A DNA stretch of 64,000 nt from Duganella dendranthematis (GCF_012849375.1 NZ_CP051684.1:3472001-3536000), one strand, 5' to 3'; counted from the stretch's first letter, positions 43,794 to 52,989 are shown. The notes: generated by a model from the sequence alone, not told the origin. Numbers and translations: made by a program.

Positions 43794-44519
43794 ATGGCGT
43801 TCCGCTTTAAATTGATTCCTTTCGTCGCCACGGTCCTCGTCGTGGCGCTCGGCATACAGCTGGGCAACTGGCAGGAGCGCCGCGCCAACGACAAGATCGC
43901 CTTGCAGCACAAGCTGGCGCAGGGCGTCGAGGCGGTGCCGCTGGTGCTGGACGGCGCGCCGCTGGCAGCCGACGCCGTGGCCTGGCGCCGCATCACCGTC
44001 AGCGGCGAGTTCGTGCGCGACTGGCCGGTGTATCTGGACAACCGCCCGTACCAGGGCCGGGCCGGATTCTATCTGCTGATGCCGTTTAAAATAGCGGGAT
44101 CGAACATGCACGTGCTGGTGGCGCGCGGCTGGCTGCCGCGCGATCCGGCGGTGCGCGACAAGTTGCCGACCTACGCCACACCGGACGGCGTCGTCACCGT
44201 GCAGGGCGTGGCGCGGCTCAACGCCGGCCATGTGATGGAGCTGGGCACGACGCCGCCGCTAACGCCCAACGCCATCGTGCAAAACGCCGATCCGCTGCAG
44301 GTGGCCAAGGACAGCGGCCTGACCATGCAGCCGTTCGTGGTGGAGCAGGGCATGCCAGCCCAGCCCGCCGGCGACGATGCGCAGCTGGTGCGCGACTGGC
44401 CGGCGCCGTCGCTGGGCGTGGAAAAACATCAGGGCTATGCCTTCCAGTGGTACGCACTGTCGGCGATGGCGGTTATCTTCTTTGTGGTGAACGGATTCAG
44501 ACGTGGAAAAAGCAAATAA
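43794..44519 (+). CDS. SURF1 family cytochrome oxidase assembly protein
   Basis: Membrane protein helping heme a insertion into subunit I. It has an N-terminal helix (FKLIPFVATVLVVALGIQLG, then NWQERRANDK), a periplasmic domain with YLDNRPYQGRAGFYLLMPF and WLPRD, and a C-terminal helix after WYALSAMAVIFF. The N- and C-terminal helix arrangement is diagnostic of Surf1/Shy1. The start at 43794 (MAFRFK) has GAGG upstream. The 3' end overlaps the next gene by 17 bases. Confidence 0.93.
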   Translation: MAFRFKLIPFVATVLVVALGIQLGNWQERRANDKIALQHKLAQGVEAVPLVLDGAPLAADAVAWRRITVSGEFVRDWPVYLDNRPYQGRAGFYLLMPFKIAGSNMHVLVARGWLPRDPAVRDKLPTYATPDGVVTVQGVARLNAGHVMELGTTPPLTPNAIVQNADPLQVAKDSGLTMQPFVVEQGMPAQPAGDDAQLVRDWPAPSLGVEKHQGYAFQWYALSAMAVIFFVVNGFRRGKSK

Positions 44520-45123
44520 TCAATCGCGCGGCCGCTGGAAGCTGTTGCTGGTGCTGGCAGTGTGCGCGGCGCCGCTGATTGCGTCATACTTCACCTATTA
44601 CGTGATCAAGCCGAAGGGCGGCGTTACCAATTATGGCGCGCTGATCGATCCGCGCCAGTACCCGATTCCGTCCATGGCCAGCACCACGCTGGACGGCAAG
44701 CCGGCGCGGCTGGAGGATTACAAGGGCAAGTGGATCATGTTGAAAGTCGGCCCGTCCGATTGCCAGCAGGACTGTCAGGACCAGCTGTTTGCGATGCGCC
44801 AGCTGCGTACCATGCAGGGCAAAGAGATGGAGCGCATCGAACGGGTGTGGCTGATTACCGATAATGAGCCGCTGGAAACCATGCTGCTGCGCGTGAACGA
44901 CGGCACCCGCATGCTGCGCGCGCCGGCCGCCGTGGTGGACAAGTGGCTGCCGCTGGAGGGCGGCAATGCGCAGGACCGCGTGTCCGATCATGTGTACCTG
45001 ATCGACCCGCTGGGCAACCTGATGATGCGCTTCCCGAAAGGCGCGGTGTCCAGCGATGTGGAGAAGGTCAAGCGGGTCCAGAAGGACATCGCGAAATTGT
45101 TGAAGGCTTCGGCCATAGGTTAA
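44503..45123 (+). CDS. Sco-like membrane thioredoxin-fold protein
   Basis: 206 residues, GTG start inside the surf1 3' end. One N-terminal helix (LLLVLAVCAAPLIASYFTYY) anchors a periplasmic domain. The stretch EDYKGKWIMLKVGPSDC followed by QQDC gives Cys87-x3-Cys91, the spacing of Sco copper chaperones, and SDHVYLIDPLGNLMMRF matches the thioredoxin-fold end including a His. Overall similarity to Sco1 is weak. A redox or copper role in oxidase assembly is inferred from the motif and the surf1-ctaA neighbourhood. Confidence 0.8.
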   Translation: MEKANNQSRGRWKLLLVLAVCAAPLIASYFTYYVIKPKGGVTNYGALIDPRQYPIPSMASTTLDGKPARLEDYKGKWIMLKVGPSDCQQDCQDQLFAMRQLRTMQGKEMERIERVWLITDNEPLETMLLRVNDGTRMLRAPAAVVDKWLPLEGGNAQDRVSDHVYLIDPLGNLMMRFPKGAVSSDVEKVKRVQKDIAKLLKASAIG

Positions 45124-45127
45124 GTTT

Positions 45128-46282
45128 ATGCATCTCACTCTCGCACAAATGGCGGTGACGGCGCTGCTGATCGCGCTGCTGCCGGCCGCTATCGTCTGGA
45201 CCTCGTCGGACGCCAACAAGTACCGCAAGCTGGTGTGGGTCAGCGTGTTCCTGACGTTTGATTTGATCGTGTTCGGCGCCTTCACGCGGCTGACCGATTC
45301 CGGCCTCGGCTGCCCTGACTGGCCGGGCTGCTACGGCGCCGCCAATCCCTTCCTCGCGCATGACCAGATCGTCGCGGCCGAAGCGCTGATGCCGACCGGG
45401 CCGGTGACCGTATTCAAGGCATGGATCGAGATGATCCACCGCTACCTGGCGATGACGATCGGCGTGCTGATCGTCGCGATGATGGCGCAGTCGTGGAATC
45501 AGTGGCTGAAAAATCGCCGGGCCGAATACGCGCCATGGCTGCCGACCGCGCTGTTCTTCTTCGTCTGCCTGCAAGGGGCGTTTGGCGCCTGGACCGTGAC
45601 GCTGAAGCTGCAACCGGTGATCGTCACCATCCACCTGCTGCTGGGCATGGGCCTGCTGGCCATGCTGGTGTGGTACGGCGGCCGCCAGAATCACCTGAAC
45701 GCGCCGCGCACGCTGGTCAGCGCCTCGCCGCCGGCCATGCGCAACATCCGCATCCTGGCCGGCGTGGCGGCTGCGCTGCTGCTGGTGCAACTGGCGCTGG
45801 GCGGCTGGACCAGCACCAACTACGCCACCTTGGCCTGTACCGACTTCCCGCTGTGTGGCGGCAAGCTGGTGCCCGAAATGGACTTCGAGCACGGCTTCAC
45901 GCTGTGGCGCGAGCTGGGCAAGACGGCCGCCGGCCACTACCTGCCATTTTCGGCGCTGACGGCGATCCACTGGGTACACCGCAATTTCGGCTTCATCGTC
46001 GCATTGGTGGCGGGCTATGCCGCGTGGCGCGCGTGGGGGCACGATGTGCTGCATAAAACCGCCCGTAACATCGCCCTGGTGCTGGGTGCGCAGATCATCA
46101 CCGGGGTGGCCACCATCTACCTGAGTTTCCCGTTGACCATCGCCGTGCTGCATAACGCCGGAGCGGCGGCGCTGGTACTTTTGCTGACCATGTTAAACTA
46201 CAAGGCTAAGTACCAGTACGACATTGCAAAAAAGGCAGCTTCGGGCGCCGCGCATCCTCCTTCGTCGACGGTACGGCATTGA
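45128..46282 (+). CDS. ctaA: Heme A synthase (COX15/CtaA)
   Basis: Oxidises heme O to heme A in the membrane. Eight helices in two repeats carry heme-ligand His residues in EMIHRYLAM, VTIHLLLGMGL, TAIHWVHRNFGF and AVLHNAGAAAL. GAFTRLTDSGLGCPDWPGC is the family signature. Length (384) is normal. It lies 4 bases after the Sco-like gene and 13 bases before ctaB. Confidence 0.95.
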   Translation: MHLTLAQMAVTALLIALLPAAIVWTSSDANKYRKLVWVSVFLTFDLIVFGAFTRLTDSGLGCPDWPGCYGAANPFLAHDQIVAAEALMPTGPVTVFKAWIEMIHRYLAMTIGVLIVAMMAQSWNQWLKNRRAEYAPWLPTALFFFVCLQGAFGAWTVTLKLQPVIVTIHLLLGMGLLAMLVWYGGRQNHLNAPRTLVSASPPAMRNIRILAGVAAALLLVQLALGGWTSTNYATLACTDFPLCGGKLVPEMDFEHGFTLWRELGKTAAGHYLPFSALTAIHWVHRNFGFIVALVAGYAAWRAWGHDVLHKTARNIALVLGAQIITGVATIYLSFPLTIAVLHNAGAAALVLLLTMLNYKAKYQYDIAKKAASGAAHPPSSTVRH

Positions 46283-46295
46283 TTAAGTTGCCCTC

Positions 46296-47192
46296 ATGAC
46301 CACGCAGACCGTAACCTCCAAACACCCGCCGCTCGCCGCGCAGTTCTGGGCGCTGACCAAACCCCGCGTCACCATGATGGCGGTGTTCTGCGCCGTCATC
46401 GGCATGTACCTCGGCATCCCGAACGGTTTGCCGAGCCTGTCGCTGGTGCTGTATGCGACGGTGGGTATCTGGTTGCTGACCGGAGCAGCGTTCGCGGTCA
46501 ACTGCCTGGCGGAGCGCGAGGTCGATGCGCGCATGGCTCGCACCGCGCGCCGGCCGATGGTGATGGGCGACATCACCGTGACGCAGACCATCATCTTTGC
46601 GCTGGTGATCGGGGGCGCCGGCATGTGGGTGCTGTACACCTTCGTCAATGCGCTAACCATGTGGCTGACCTTCGTCACTTTCCTCGGTTACGCGATTATC
46701 TACACCATGATTTTGAAGCCGGCCACGCCGCAGAATATCGTCATCGGCGGTCTGTCGGGCGCGATGCCGCCGGCGCTGGGCTGGGCGGCGGTGGCCAACG
46801 ATGTGCCGATGGAGGCATGGCTGCTGGTGATGATCATCTTCGTCTGGACGCCGCCGCACTTCTGGGCGCTGGCGCTGTATCGCCGCGACGATTACGCCCG
46901 TTCGGGCCTGCCGATGCTGCCAGTCACGCACGGCATGAAGTTCACGCAGTTCCACGTCTGGCTGTATTCGATCGCGCTGGCGGCCACCACGCTGCTGCCG
47001 TACGCGGTGCAGATGAGCGGCCTGATCTACTTGGTCAGCGCGGTGATCCTGAACGCCGTGTTCCTGCATCACGCCTGGAAAATCTACCGTCACTACACCG
47101 ACCTGATCGCCCGCAAAGCCTTCACCTGGTCGATCATCTACCTCGGCCTGCTGTTCCTGGCGCTGCTGGTGGACCACTACATCAAAATCTGA
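46296..47192 (+). CDS. ctaB: Protoheme IX farnesyltransferase (heme O synthase)
   Basis: UbiA-superfamily membrane enzyme adding a farnesyl chain to heme B. Motifs: [38 protein letters not shown] (first Asp-rich), [20 protein letters not shown] (second). Length (298) is normal. It supplies heme O to CtaA and uses the farnesyl diphosphate made by IspA. The stop at 47192 abuts the end of a convergent ORF. Confidence 0.96.
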   Translation: MTTQTVTSKHPPLAAQFWALTKPRVTMMAVFCAVIGMYLGIPNGLPSLSLVLYATVGIWLLTGAAFAVNCLAEREVDARMARTARRPMVMGDITVTQTIIFALVIGGAGMWVLYTFVNALTMWLTFVTFLGYAIIYTMILKPATPQNIVIGGLSGAMPPALGWAAVANDVPMEAWLLVMIIFVWTPPHFWALALYRRDDYARSGLPMLPVTHGMKFTQFHVWLYSIALAATTLLPYAVQMSGLIYLVSAVILNAVFLHHAWKIYRHYTDLIARKAFTWSIIYLGLLFLALLVDHYIKI

Positions 47193-47516
47193 TCACTCCT
47201 GTTTTTCTTCCTTGTTCGGTGGCGGAACAGGAGGTGCTTTTGCCACCATGGTCTGCAGTGTGGATGAAATGCTCAGTCCCACAGAGAATGCCAGCAGCGG
47301 GCGCAAGGTGGAGCCATCAAGAATATACAGCCAGGCGAGCGCGGCTCCTGCACATGGCCAGAATACAAAGAAAGTCCAGTATCTCAAGTCTTTGGAAGTA
47401 CGCTTGTCCGCAGATTTTTTTCCGTCCTCCCAAAGATCCCTCATGTTCCAGACAAAGCCTCCAGCGGCGGCAATCGCTACGAGCTGCCATGTTGCGAGCG
47501 GATCGATGGAGGCCAT
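47193..47516 (-). CDS. Hypothetical membrane protein, partner of the gene at 47518
   Basis: 107 residues from MASIDPLATWQLVAIAAAGG. Three hydrophobic segments (WQLVAIAAAGGFVW, WTFFVFWPCAGAALAWLYIL and LLAFSVGLSISSTLQTM) enclose a charged cytoplasmic loop (DLWEDGKKSADKRTSKDLRY), and the C-terminus is soluble and polar (PPVPPPNKEEKQE). No family was recognised. Its ATG follows the stop of the upstream ORF by one base (TAACATG), so the two are probably coupled. Codon use is more AT-rich than in the neighbouring cox genes, suggesting acquisition by transfer. Confidence 0.7.
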   Translation of the reverse strand: MASIDPLATWQLVAIAAAGGFVWNMRDLWEDGKKSADKRTSKDLRYWTFFVFWPCAGAALAWLYILDGSTLRPLLAFSVGLSISSTLQTMVAKAPPVPPPNKEEKQE

Positions 47517-47517
47517 G

Positions 47518-47784
47518 TTATACACCAACTTTGTTCGCCAATAAATCCAACAGTCGATGTCGCCATGTTGAATCTGCAATGTATTTTTCCGCTGTTGTAA
47601 AGACCGACTGTCCGCTGGTATTGGTGTTATAGGCTCGCATAAAAGCCCCGCTTGTTTCCAGTAACGTTAATACGATTTCTAAAGGTATTTGGGTTTCTTT
47701 GGATAAGCTTATCGGCGTCCGCCAAACGTACTTGGATTGCCGGATTGCGGTACGAATCTTTTCTTTGGCGTCGCTTTCGTTCAT
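47518..47784 (-). CDS. Hypothetical small protein, possible winged-helix fold
   Basis: 88 residues from MNESDAKEKIRTAIRQSKYV. GGAGG lies 5 bases before this ATG; a second in-frame ATG at 47796 overlaps the ribosome site. The middle (TPISLSKETQIPLEIVLTLL) looks like a helix-turn-helix, and FMRAYNTNTSGQSVFTTAEK could be a beta wing, so a winged-helix protein is possible. No family was recognised. It is the first gene of an AT-richer two-gene unit on the minus strand inserted between ctaB and SCO. Confidence 0.65.
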   Translation of the reverse strand: MNESDAKEKIRTAIRQSKYVWRTPISLSKETQIPLEIVLTLLETSGAFMRAYNTNTSGQSVFTTAEKYIADSTWRHRLLDLLANKVGV

Positions 47785-47857
47785 GATGGCCTCCATGGCG
47801 TTATCATGTGGTTAGACCTGCCTCAGCAGACCAAGTTCAACTTACAGACCTATCTCG

Positions 47858-48454
47858 ATGAAAAAAGTTCTCGCCTTTGCTTTGATTGCTGTTTCCCTGT
47901 TGGCCGCGTGCGGCGAGAAGAAGGCGGAGGCGCCGGCCAAGGTGGTGTTCCAGGGCACGGACCTGACCGGCGCGTCGTTCGCCAGGGATTTTGCCCTCAC
48001 CGACCACAACGGCAAGCCGCGCACCATGGCCGATTTCAAGGGCAAGGCGGTGATCATGTTCTTCGGCTATACCCAGTGCCCGGACGTCTGCCCGACCACG
48101 ATGGCCGAAATGTCGGAAGTCATGAAGCAGCTCGGCCCGCAGGCCGATCAGGTGCAGGTGCTGTTCGTTACCGTTGATCCTGAGCGCGATACGCAAAAGC
48201 TGCTGGCCGAGTACGTGCCGGTGTTCGACAAGCGCTTCCTCGGCCTGTACGGCACGCCGGAGCAGACCGCCGCCGTCGCCAAGGAATTCAAGGTGATGTA
48301 CGCCAAGGTGCCGGGCACCACGCCGGGCAGCTATTCGATGGACCACACCGCCGCCAGCTATGTGTTCGACAAGCAAGGCAAGATCCGCCTGCTGCTGCGT
48401 CCCGGTCAGCCGACTTCCACCACCGTGCATGACCTGAAACTGCTGTTGTCCTGA
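47858..48454 (+). CDS. SCO1/SenC family copper chaperone, lipoprotein
   Basis: Periplasmic copper-binding thioredoxin-fold protein for CuA assembly in subunit II. It is a lipoprotein (MKKVLAFALIAVSLLAAC, Cys18). The CxxxC motif is C74/C78 in GYTQCPDVCPTTMAE, with the copper His in YSMDHTAASYVFD. Length (198) is normal. It would normally follow ctaB directly; here about 660 bases with two foreign-looking ORFs intervene. AI-2E family permease follows after 14 bases. Confidence 0.94.
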   Translation: MKKVLAFALIAVSLLAACGEKKAEAPAKVVFQGTDLTGASFARDFALTDHNGKPRTMADFKGKAVIMFFGYTQCPDVCPTTMAEMSEVMKQLGPQADQVQVLFVTVDPERDTQKLLAEYVPVFDKRFLGLYGTPEQTAAVAKEFKVMYAKVPGTTPGSYSMDHTAASYVFDKQGKIRLLLRPGQPTSTTVHDLKLLLS

Positions 48455-48468
48455 GCGCCGGAGGCCGC

Positions 48469-49512
48469 ATGCAGCAGCGCTTCCAGCCTTTCACCCGCCT
48501 GGCCGCCGTCATCCTGCTGGTGATCGGCTGTTTGGTCGTGCTGCGGCCGTTCCTGGCGGCGGTGCTGTTTGCCGCCGCCATCACCATCTCCAGCTGGCCG
48601 CTGTACGAGCGCCTGCTGGCGCGGCTCAAGCAGCGCCGCACCATCGCCGCGCTAGTGATGAGCATCGGCCTGACCCTGCTGATCATCGTGCCGCTGACGC
48701 TGGTCACGTGGAATATCGCCGATAACGCCTCGTCCTACTACGACCAGATCAAGGCCAACCTCGACAGCGGTACGCTGGACCCGCCGCTGTGGCTGAAGGA
48801 TGTGCCGCTGGTGGGCGAGATGGTCGATACCTACCTGCGCAAGCTGCTGCACAGCCGCGAAGAGCTGCTCAACGTCGCCAAGAACCTGCTGGAGCCGGGC
48901 CGTCGCCTGTTGCTGGGCGGCGGCATGGTGCTGGGTTCGGGCGTGGCGCAGGTCAGCCTGGCGGTGTTTGTCAGCTTCTTCCTGTACCGCGACGGTCACG
49001 CCATGTTGCAGGCGCTGGCGACCGGCATGGACAAGCTGATCGGCGAACAAAGCGTCACCGTGGTCGATACCGTCAGCCGCACCGTGCGCGGCGTCATGTA
49101 CGGCTTGCTGGGCACGGCGCTGGCGCAGGCGGCAGTCGCGGCGGTCGGTTTTTTGATTGCCGGCGTACCGGCGGTGGCGCTGCTGTCGGTCGCCACTTTC
49201 CTGTTATCGCTGATTCCGGTCGGGCCGCCGCTGATCTGGGGCGGCGCCACCATCTGGCTGTTCAACCATGGCGACACCGGCTGGGCCATCTTCATGTTCG
49301 TCTGGGGGATGTTTGTCATCAGCGGCGTCGACAACGTGGTCAAGCCGATGCTGATCTCGCGCGGCAGCAGCTTGCCGTTTATTCTGGTGCTGCTGGGCGT
49401 AATGGGCGGGGTGCTGGCGTTTGGCTTTGTCGGCCTGTTTATCGGCCCAACGCTGCTGGCGGTGGGCCTGGGTCTGCTGCGCAACTGGACTGCGGACCAG
49501 CTGCATTCTTGA
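48469..49512 (+). CDS. AI-2E family transporter (PerM-like)
   Basis: Integral membrane protein of 347 residues with the UPF0118 architecture: two N-terminal helices (LAAVILLVIGCLVVLRPFLA), a periplasmic stretch with YDQIKANLDS, and a C-terminal five-helix block (LLSLIPVGPPLIWGGATIWL, then FVWGMFVISGVDNVVKPMLI). Members export diverse small molecules; AI-2 transport is shown for only a few. It may be cotranscribed with SCO. Confidence 0.92.
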   Translation: MQQRFQPFTRLAAVILLVIGCLVVLRPFLAAVLFAAAITISSWPLYERLLARLKQRRTIAALVMSIGLTLLIIVPLTLVTWNIADNASSYYDQIKANLDSGTLDPPLWLKDVPLVGEMVDTYLRKLLHSREELLNVAKNLLEPGRRLLLGGGMVLGSGVAQVSLAVFVSFFLYRDGHAMLQALATGMDKLIGEQSVTVVDTVSRTVRGVMYGLLGTALAQAAVAAVGFLIAGVPAVALLSVATFLLSLIPVGPPLIWGGATIWLFNHGDTGWAIFMFVWGMFVISGVDNVVKPMLISRGSSLPFILVLLGVMGGVLAFGFVGLFIGPTLLAVGLGLLRNWTADQLHS

Positions 49513-49515
49513 CCA

Positions 49516-50853
49516 TCAATCCTGGTCGGCGTTGTCTTCGGTGTCATCCTTGGGGATGACCTTGACCAGCAGGATGCGCGGACCATTCATTTTCTTGGCG
49601 ACGATGTCGAAGTGGCGGAAGCTGATGCGCTGGCCCTGTTTCGGGATATCGCCCAGCTTCAGCATCAACAGGCCGCCGACCGATTCCACTTCCTCCAGGC
49701 CGAGCTCTTCGTTTTCGATATCGATGCCCAGCGTGCGTTCCAGCGAGAAGATCGGCAGGCTGGCCTTGCCGATCAGCGTGCCGTCCGGCTGCTTGAGCCA
49801 GTCGTTTTCGTTGAGGCGGAATTCGTCATGGATCTCGCCGACCATCGCGCCCAGCAGGTTGTCCAGCGTGATGAAGCCGACCGGGCGCTTGCCCTTCTCG
49901 CCGATTAGCGCAAAGTGCGGCGCGCCGTCGCGGAAGCGGCGGAACTGCTCCAGCGCGGGTGTGCGGGCGGAAATCGTCTCGACCGGACGCAGGAACGGCA
50001 CCAAGTCCGTCACCGGACGGCCCGACTGCATGGCGAAGAACAAATCCTTCAGGTGCACCACGCCCAGCACGGTTTCGCCATCCTTGTCGTAGTAAGGATA
50101 GCGGCTGAAGCGGTTGCGCAGCATGGCGGCCAGGTTGTCGTTCAGCGGACGGCTGGCGTGCAGGCTGATCACTTCATTAATCGGACGCATCAGGTCGGAC
50201 ACCGCCAGGTCGCTGAAATCCAGCGAGTGCGCCAGGATGTTGCGTTCGTCCTGGTTGAATTTTTCGCCCGGCTGGCTGGTGCGCAGAATCAGCTTCAGCT
50301 CATCGACCGAATAGTGGCTGTCATGGCCGCCCTTGCCGGACAGGCCTGCCAGGCCCAGCACCATATTGGCGCTGGCGTTCAGCACCCAGATGAACGGGTA
50401 CATGGCCCAATAGAAACCATACAGCGGAATCGCGCTCCACAGGCCGACCACTTCCGGCATGCGGATCGCCAGCGATTTTGGCGCCAGTTCGCCGACCACA
50501 ATGTGCAGGAAAGAAATCACGCCGAAGGCGAACACGAAGGCAATGCCATGCACCAGTTCGGGCGAGGTGATACCGATCAAGGTCAGCAGCGGCTCCAGCA
50601 GGCCGGCAAAGGCCGGCTCGCCGACCCAGCCCAGGCCCAGCGAGGCCAGCGTAATGCCCAGTTGGCAGGCGGACAGATAAGCGTCCAGTTCACCGTGTAC
50701 TTTGCCGAGGATGCGTCCCTGTATTCCTTTAGTCTTGGCGATGGCGCGGACACGCGTTTTTCGCAGAGTGACGATGCCGAATTCAGCAGCGACGAAGAAA
50801 CCGTTCAAAGCAACCAGGAAGATAGCGAGAACGACAAGCAGGAAGTTTTGCAT
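49516..50853 (-). CDS. HlyC/CorC family protein (DUF21, CBS pair, CorC_HlyC)
   Basis: CNNM/CorC-type membrane protein linked to magnesium or cobalt efflux. There is a four-helix DUF21 domain (LLVVLAIFLVALNGFFVAAE at the N-terminus), two CBS domains (LMRPINEVISLHASRPLN; DLVPFLRPVETISARTP), and a C-terminal transporter-associated domain (EFRLNENDWLKQPDGTLIGK). Length (445) is typical. Older annotation as hemolysin is misleading. It ends 3 bases from the convergent AI-2E gene. Confidence 0.93.
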   Translation of the reverse strand: MQNFLLVVLAIFLVALNGFFVAAEFGIVTLRKTRVRAIAKTKGIQGRILGKVHGELDAYLSACQLGITLASLGLGWVGEPAFAGLLEPLLTLIGITSPELVHGIAFVFAFGVISFLHIVVGELAPKSLAIRMPEVVGLWSAIPLYGFYWAMYPFIWVLNASANMVLGLAGLSGKGGHDSHYSVDELKLILRTSQPGEKFNQDERNILAHSLDFSDLAVSDLMRPINEVISLHASRPLNDNLAAMLRNRFSRYPYYDKDGETVLGVVHLKDLFFAMQSGRPVTDLVPFLRPVETISARTPALEQFRRFRDGAPHFALIGEKGKRPVGFITLDNLLGAMVGEIHDEFRLNENDWLKQPDGTLIGKASLPIFSLERTLGIDIENEELGLEEVESVGGLLMLKLGDIPKQGQRISFRHFDIVAKKMNGPRILLVKVIPKDDTEDNADQD

Positions 50854-50928
50854 AGGGGCCGAGCGGCAATTTACGTAGTTGAAACCTGCATCTTAAACGA
50901 CTCGGCGCTTGTGCACCGCAAAATATGT

Positions 50929-51831
50929 TCATGCGAACAAGCCGCTATGCACCTCATTCAGGATAGCTTCGATGGCCGGATGGGTGATTTTTCGGGCGTT
51001 GGAGATGGCGTAAAAGTGCTCGCGCAGCTCGGGCGCGTCGCCCACCAGCACGGCGCCGAACTGGTCTTCGATGTCCTGCGCCAGCGCCGATGGCGCGAAG
51101 AACAGCCCCAGGCCGTTGCGGCCGAAGGTGTTCAGCATGGCGTTGTCCTCGAACTCGCCGACGATTTCTGGCCGCACCTGGCGCTCCACCAGCCAGGCGT
51201 CGATGCGGCCGCGCAGCGCGTTGTTGCGCGTGGGAACCAGTAGCGGCGCGCCATGCAGGCTGTCCGGGAAGTTGCGGCGGTATTTGCGCGCCAGGCGCGG
51301 CACGCCAAACAGTTTCATGTCGCTTTCGCCCAGCAAGTGGCTGAAGACTTTCAGGCTGCCGCCGGCGCGCACCGTGCGGTCGGTCAGCACCACGTCCAGC
51401 TTGCCCAGCGCCAGGTCCGCCAGCAGATTTTCAAATTCATCTTCCATGCACACCAGGCGCACGCGGGTGTCCATCTGTTGCGTCGCCTGCAGCAGGCGGA
51501 AGGCGATCAGCTTGGGTAGCGAGTCGGAGATGCCGACCGCCAGCCGCATCTTGTCGGTCTCGGCTTCTTCCAGCGCGTCCTGCAACTGGTCGCCCAGCAG
51601 GAAGATCTGGTCGCAATAGCTGAGCGCCAGCTTGCCCGCCTCGGTCGGCACCAGCCGCCGCCCTTGCGGTTCCAGCAGCTGCTTGCCGACCGATTTCTCC
51701 AGCGACGCCAGCTGCATGCTGATGGTCTGTACCGCCAGACCCAGCCGCTCGGCGGCGCGCGTAACGCCCCCTTCCTTGGCCACCATCCAGAAGAAATACA
51801 AGTGTCTGAAATTCAATCCGCTGTTTTTCAT
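50929..51831 (-). CDS. nhaR: NhaR-like LysR family regulator
   Basis: LysR regulator with strong NhaR features: the start LNFRHLYFFWMVAKEGGVTR and helix-turn-helix AAERLGLAVQTISMQLASLE, then LGDQLQDAL and a divergent effector domain. Length of 300 matches NhaR, the sodium/pH-responsive activator of nhaA. No nhaA lies nearby. Instead it is divergent from a DUF475 membrane protein, with a palindrome GAAGTA-A-TACTTC between them. DUF475 is therefore the likely target (inference). Confidence 0.88.
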   Translation of the reverse strand: MKNSGLNFRHLYFFWMVAKEGGVTRAAERLGLAVQTISMQLASLEKSVGKQLLEPQGRRLVPTEAGKLALSYCDQIFLLGDQLQDALEEAETDKMRLAVGISDSLPKLIAFRLLQATQQMDTRVRLVCMEDEFENLLADLALGKLDVVLTDRTVRAGGSLKVFSHLLGESDMKLFGVPRLARKYRRNFPDSLHGAPLLVPTRNNALRGRIDAWLVERQVRPEIVGEFEDNAMLNTFGRNGLGLFFAPSALAQDIEDQFGAVLVGDAPELREHFYAISNARKITHPAIEAILNEVHSGLFA

Positions 51832-51844
51832 GTTCTGATTTTAC

Positions 51845-51857
51845 GAAGTAATACTTC
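51845..51857. promoter_or_regulatory. Palindrome in the nhaR / DUF475 divergent promoter
   Basis: GAAGTA and TACTTC around a single A form a perfect 13-base palindrome 13 bases upstream of the nhaR-like start. It is a plausible autoregulatory or shared operator. A TTTACA-like stretch further right may belong to the DUF475 promoter. Confidence 0.4.
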
Positions 51858-51931
51858 AATTATCTTCTATTTTTCAATGCGTCGGTTTTCTTTACACTGC
51901 GTCCATCGATTAATAACTACGAGAGAAAACG

Positions 51932-52981
51932 ATGAAGCACTTCAGGATTTCTTTCCTCGTCAGCTTTCTCTGCCTTGGCTTGGCAGGCTGGTGGGGCTAT
52001 GAGCTGGCAGGGTGGGGCGGCGCGTTGTCGGCCTTTGGTATCGCGCTGATTCTGGCGGCGATGGAAGTTTCGCTGTCGTTCGACAACGCGGTGGTCAACG
52101 CCTCGGTGTTGAAGACCTGGGACGAGTACTGGCAGAAGCTGTTCCTCGGCGTCGGCATCATCATCGCGGTGTTCGGCATGCGGCTGGTGTTTCCGCTGGT
52201 GATTGTGGCGGTTGCGGCCGACATGAGCATCGTCGATGTGTGGACGCTGGCGCTGAACGATCCCAAGACCTACTCGACGCACCTGACCAATCACCACGCG
52301 GAAGTGGCGGCTTTCGGCGGCATGTTCCTGCTGCTGGTGTTCCTGAATTTCCTGCTGGATTCGGAGAAGGAAACGCACTGGCTGGGTAACTTCGAGAAGA
52401 AACTTGGCTCGCTGGGCAAGGTCTCATCCATCTCGGTAATGATCGCCATCGGCGTGCTGATGGGCTGTATGGGGCTGGTGGCGGAAGGCCAGAAGCTGGT
52501 GGTGCTGATTTCCGGCCTGTGGGGCATTCTGATCTATGTCGGTGTCGATGGCATCAGCAGCCTGCTGGAGAAGGAAGAAGAGGGCGGCGGCAACGTCGGC
52601 GACATGGTCAAGCGCGGCGGTATCGGTGGCTTCCTGTACCTGGAAGTGCTGGATGCATCGTTCAGCTTCGACGGCGTGATCGGCGCCTTTGCGATCACCA
52701 CCGACGTTGTGATCATCATGCTGGGCCTGGCGATCGGCGCGATGTTTGTCCGCTCGATGACGATTTACCTGGTGAAGAAGGGCACGCTGGACAAGTTCCT
52801 GTATCTGGAGCACGGCGCCCACTACGCCATCGGTATCCTGGCCGCGATCATGTTGGCAAGTATGAAGTATCACGTACCAGAAATTTTCACCGGCTTGATC
52901 GGCGTCGCGTTCATCGCCGCCTCGGTGTGGTCGTCAGTCCGCCACCGCCGCAAGCAGGAAACCATCGCCGTCACGGCGTAA
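51932..52981 (+). CDS. DUF475 integral membrane protein (TerC-related)
   Basis: 349 residues with about nine helices. Acidic membrane motifs AAMEVSLSFDNAVVNASVLK and LEVLDASFSFDGVIGAFAIT are the hallmark of the TerC/DUF475 group and may bind metal ions. It is likely involved in metal homeostasis or tellurite/stress response together with the TerD genes downstream. It is preceded by an nhaR-like regulator and followed by a GC hairpin, so linkage with terD may be partial. Confidence 0.9.
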   Translation: MKHFRISFLVSFLCLGLAGWWGYELAGWGGALSAFGIALILAAMEVSLSFDNAVVNASVLKTWDEYWQKLFLGVGIIIAVFGMRLVFPLVIVAVAADMSIVDVWTLALNDPKTYSTHLTNHHAEVAAFGGMFLLLVFLNFLLDSEKETHWLGNFEKKLGSLGKVSSISVMIAIGVLMGCMGLVAEGQKLVVLISGLWGILIYVGVDGISSLLEKEEEGGGNVGDMVKRGGIGGFLYLEVLDASFSFDGVIGAFAITTDVVIIMLGLAIGAMFVRSMTIYLVKKGTLDKFLYLEHGAHYAIGILAAIMLASMKYHVPEIFTGLIGVAFIAASVWSSVRHRRKQETIAVTA

Positions 52982-52989
52982 CAGAACCC

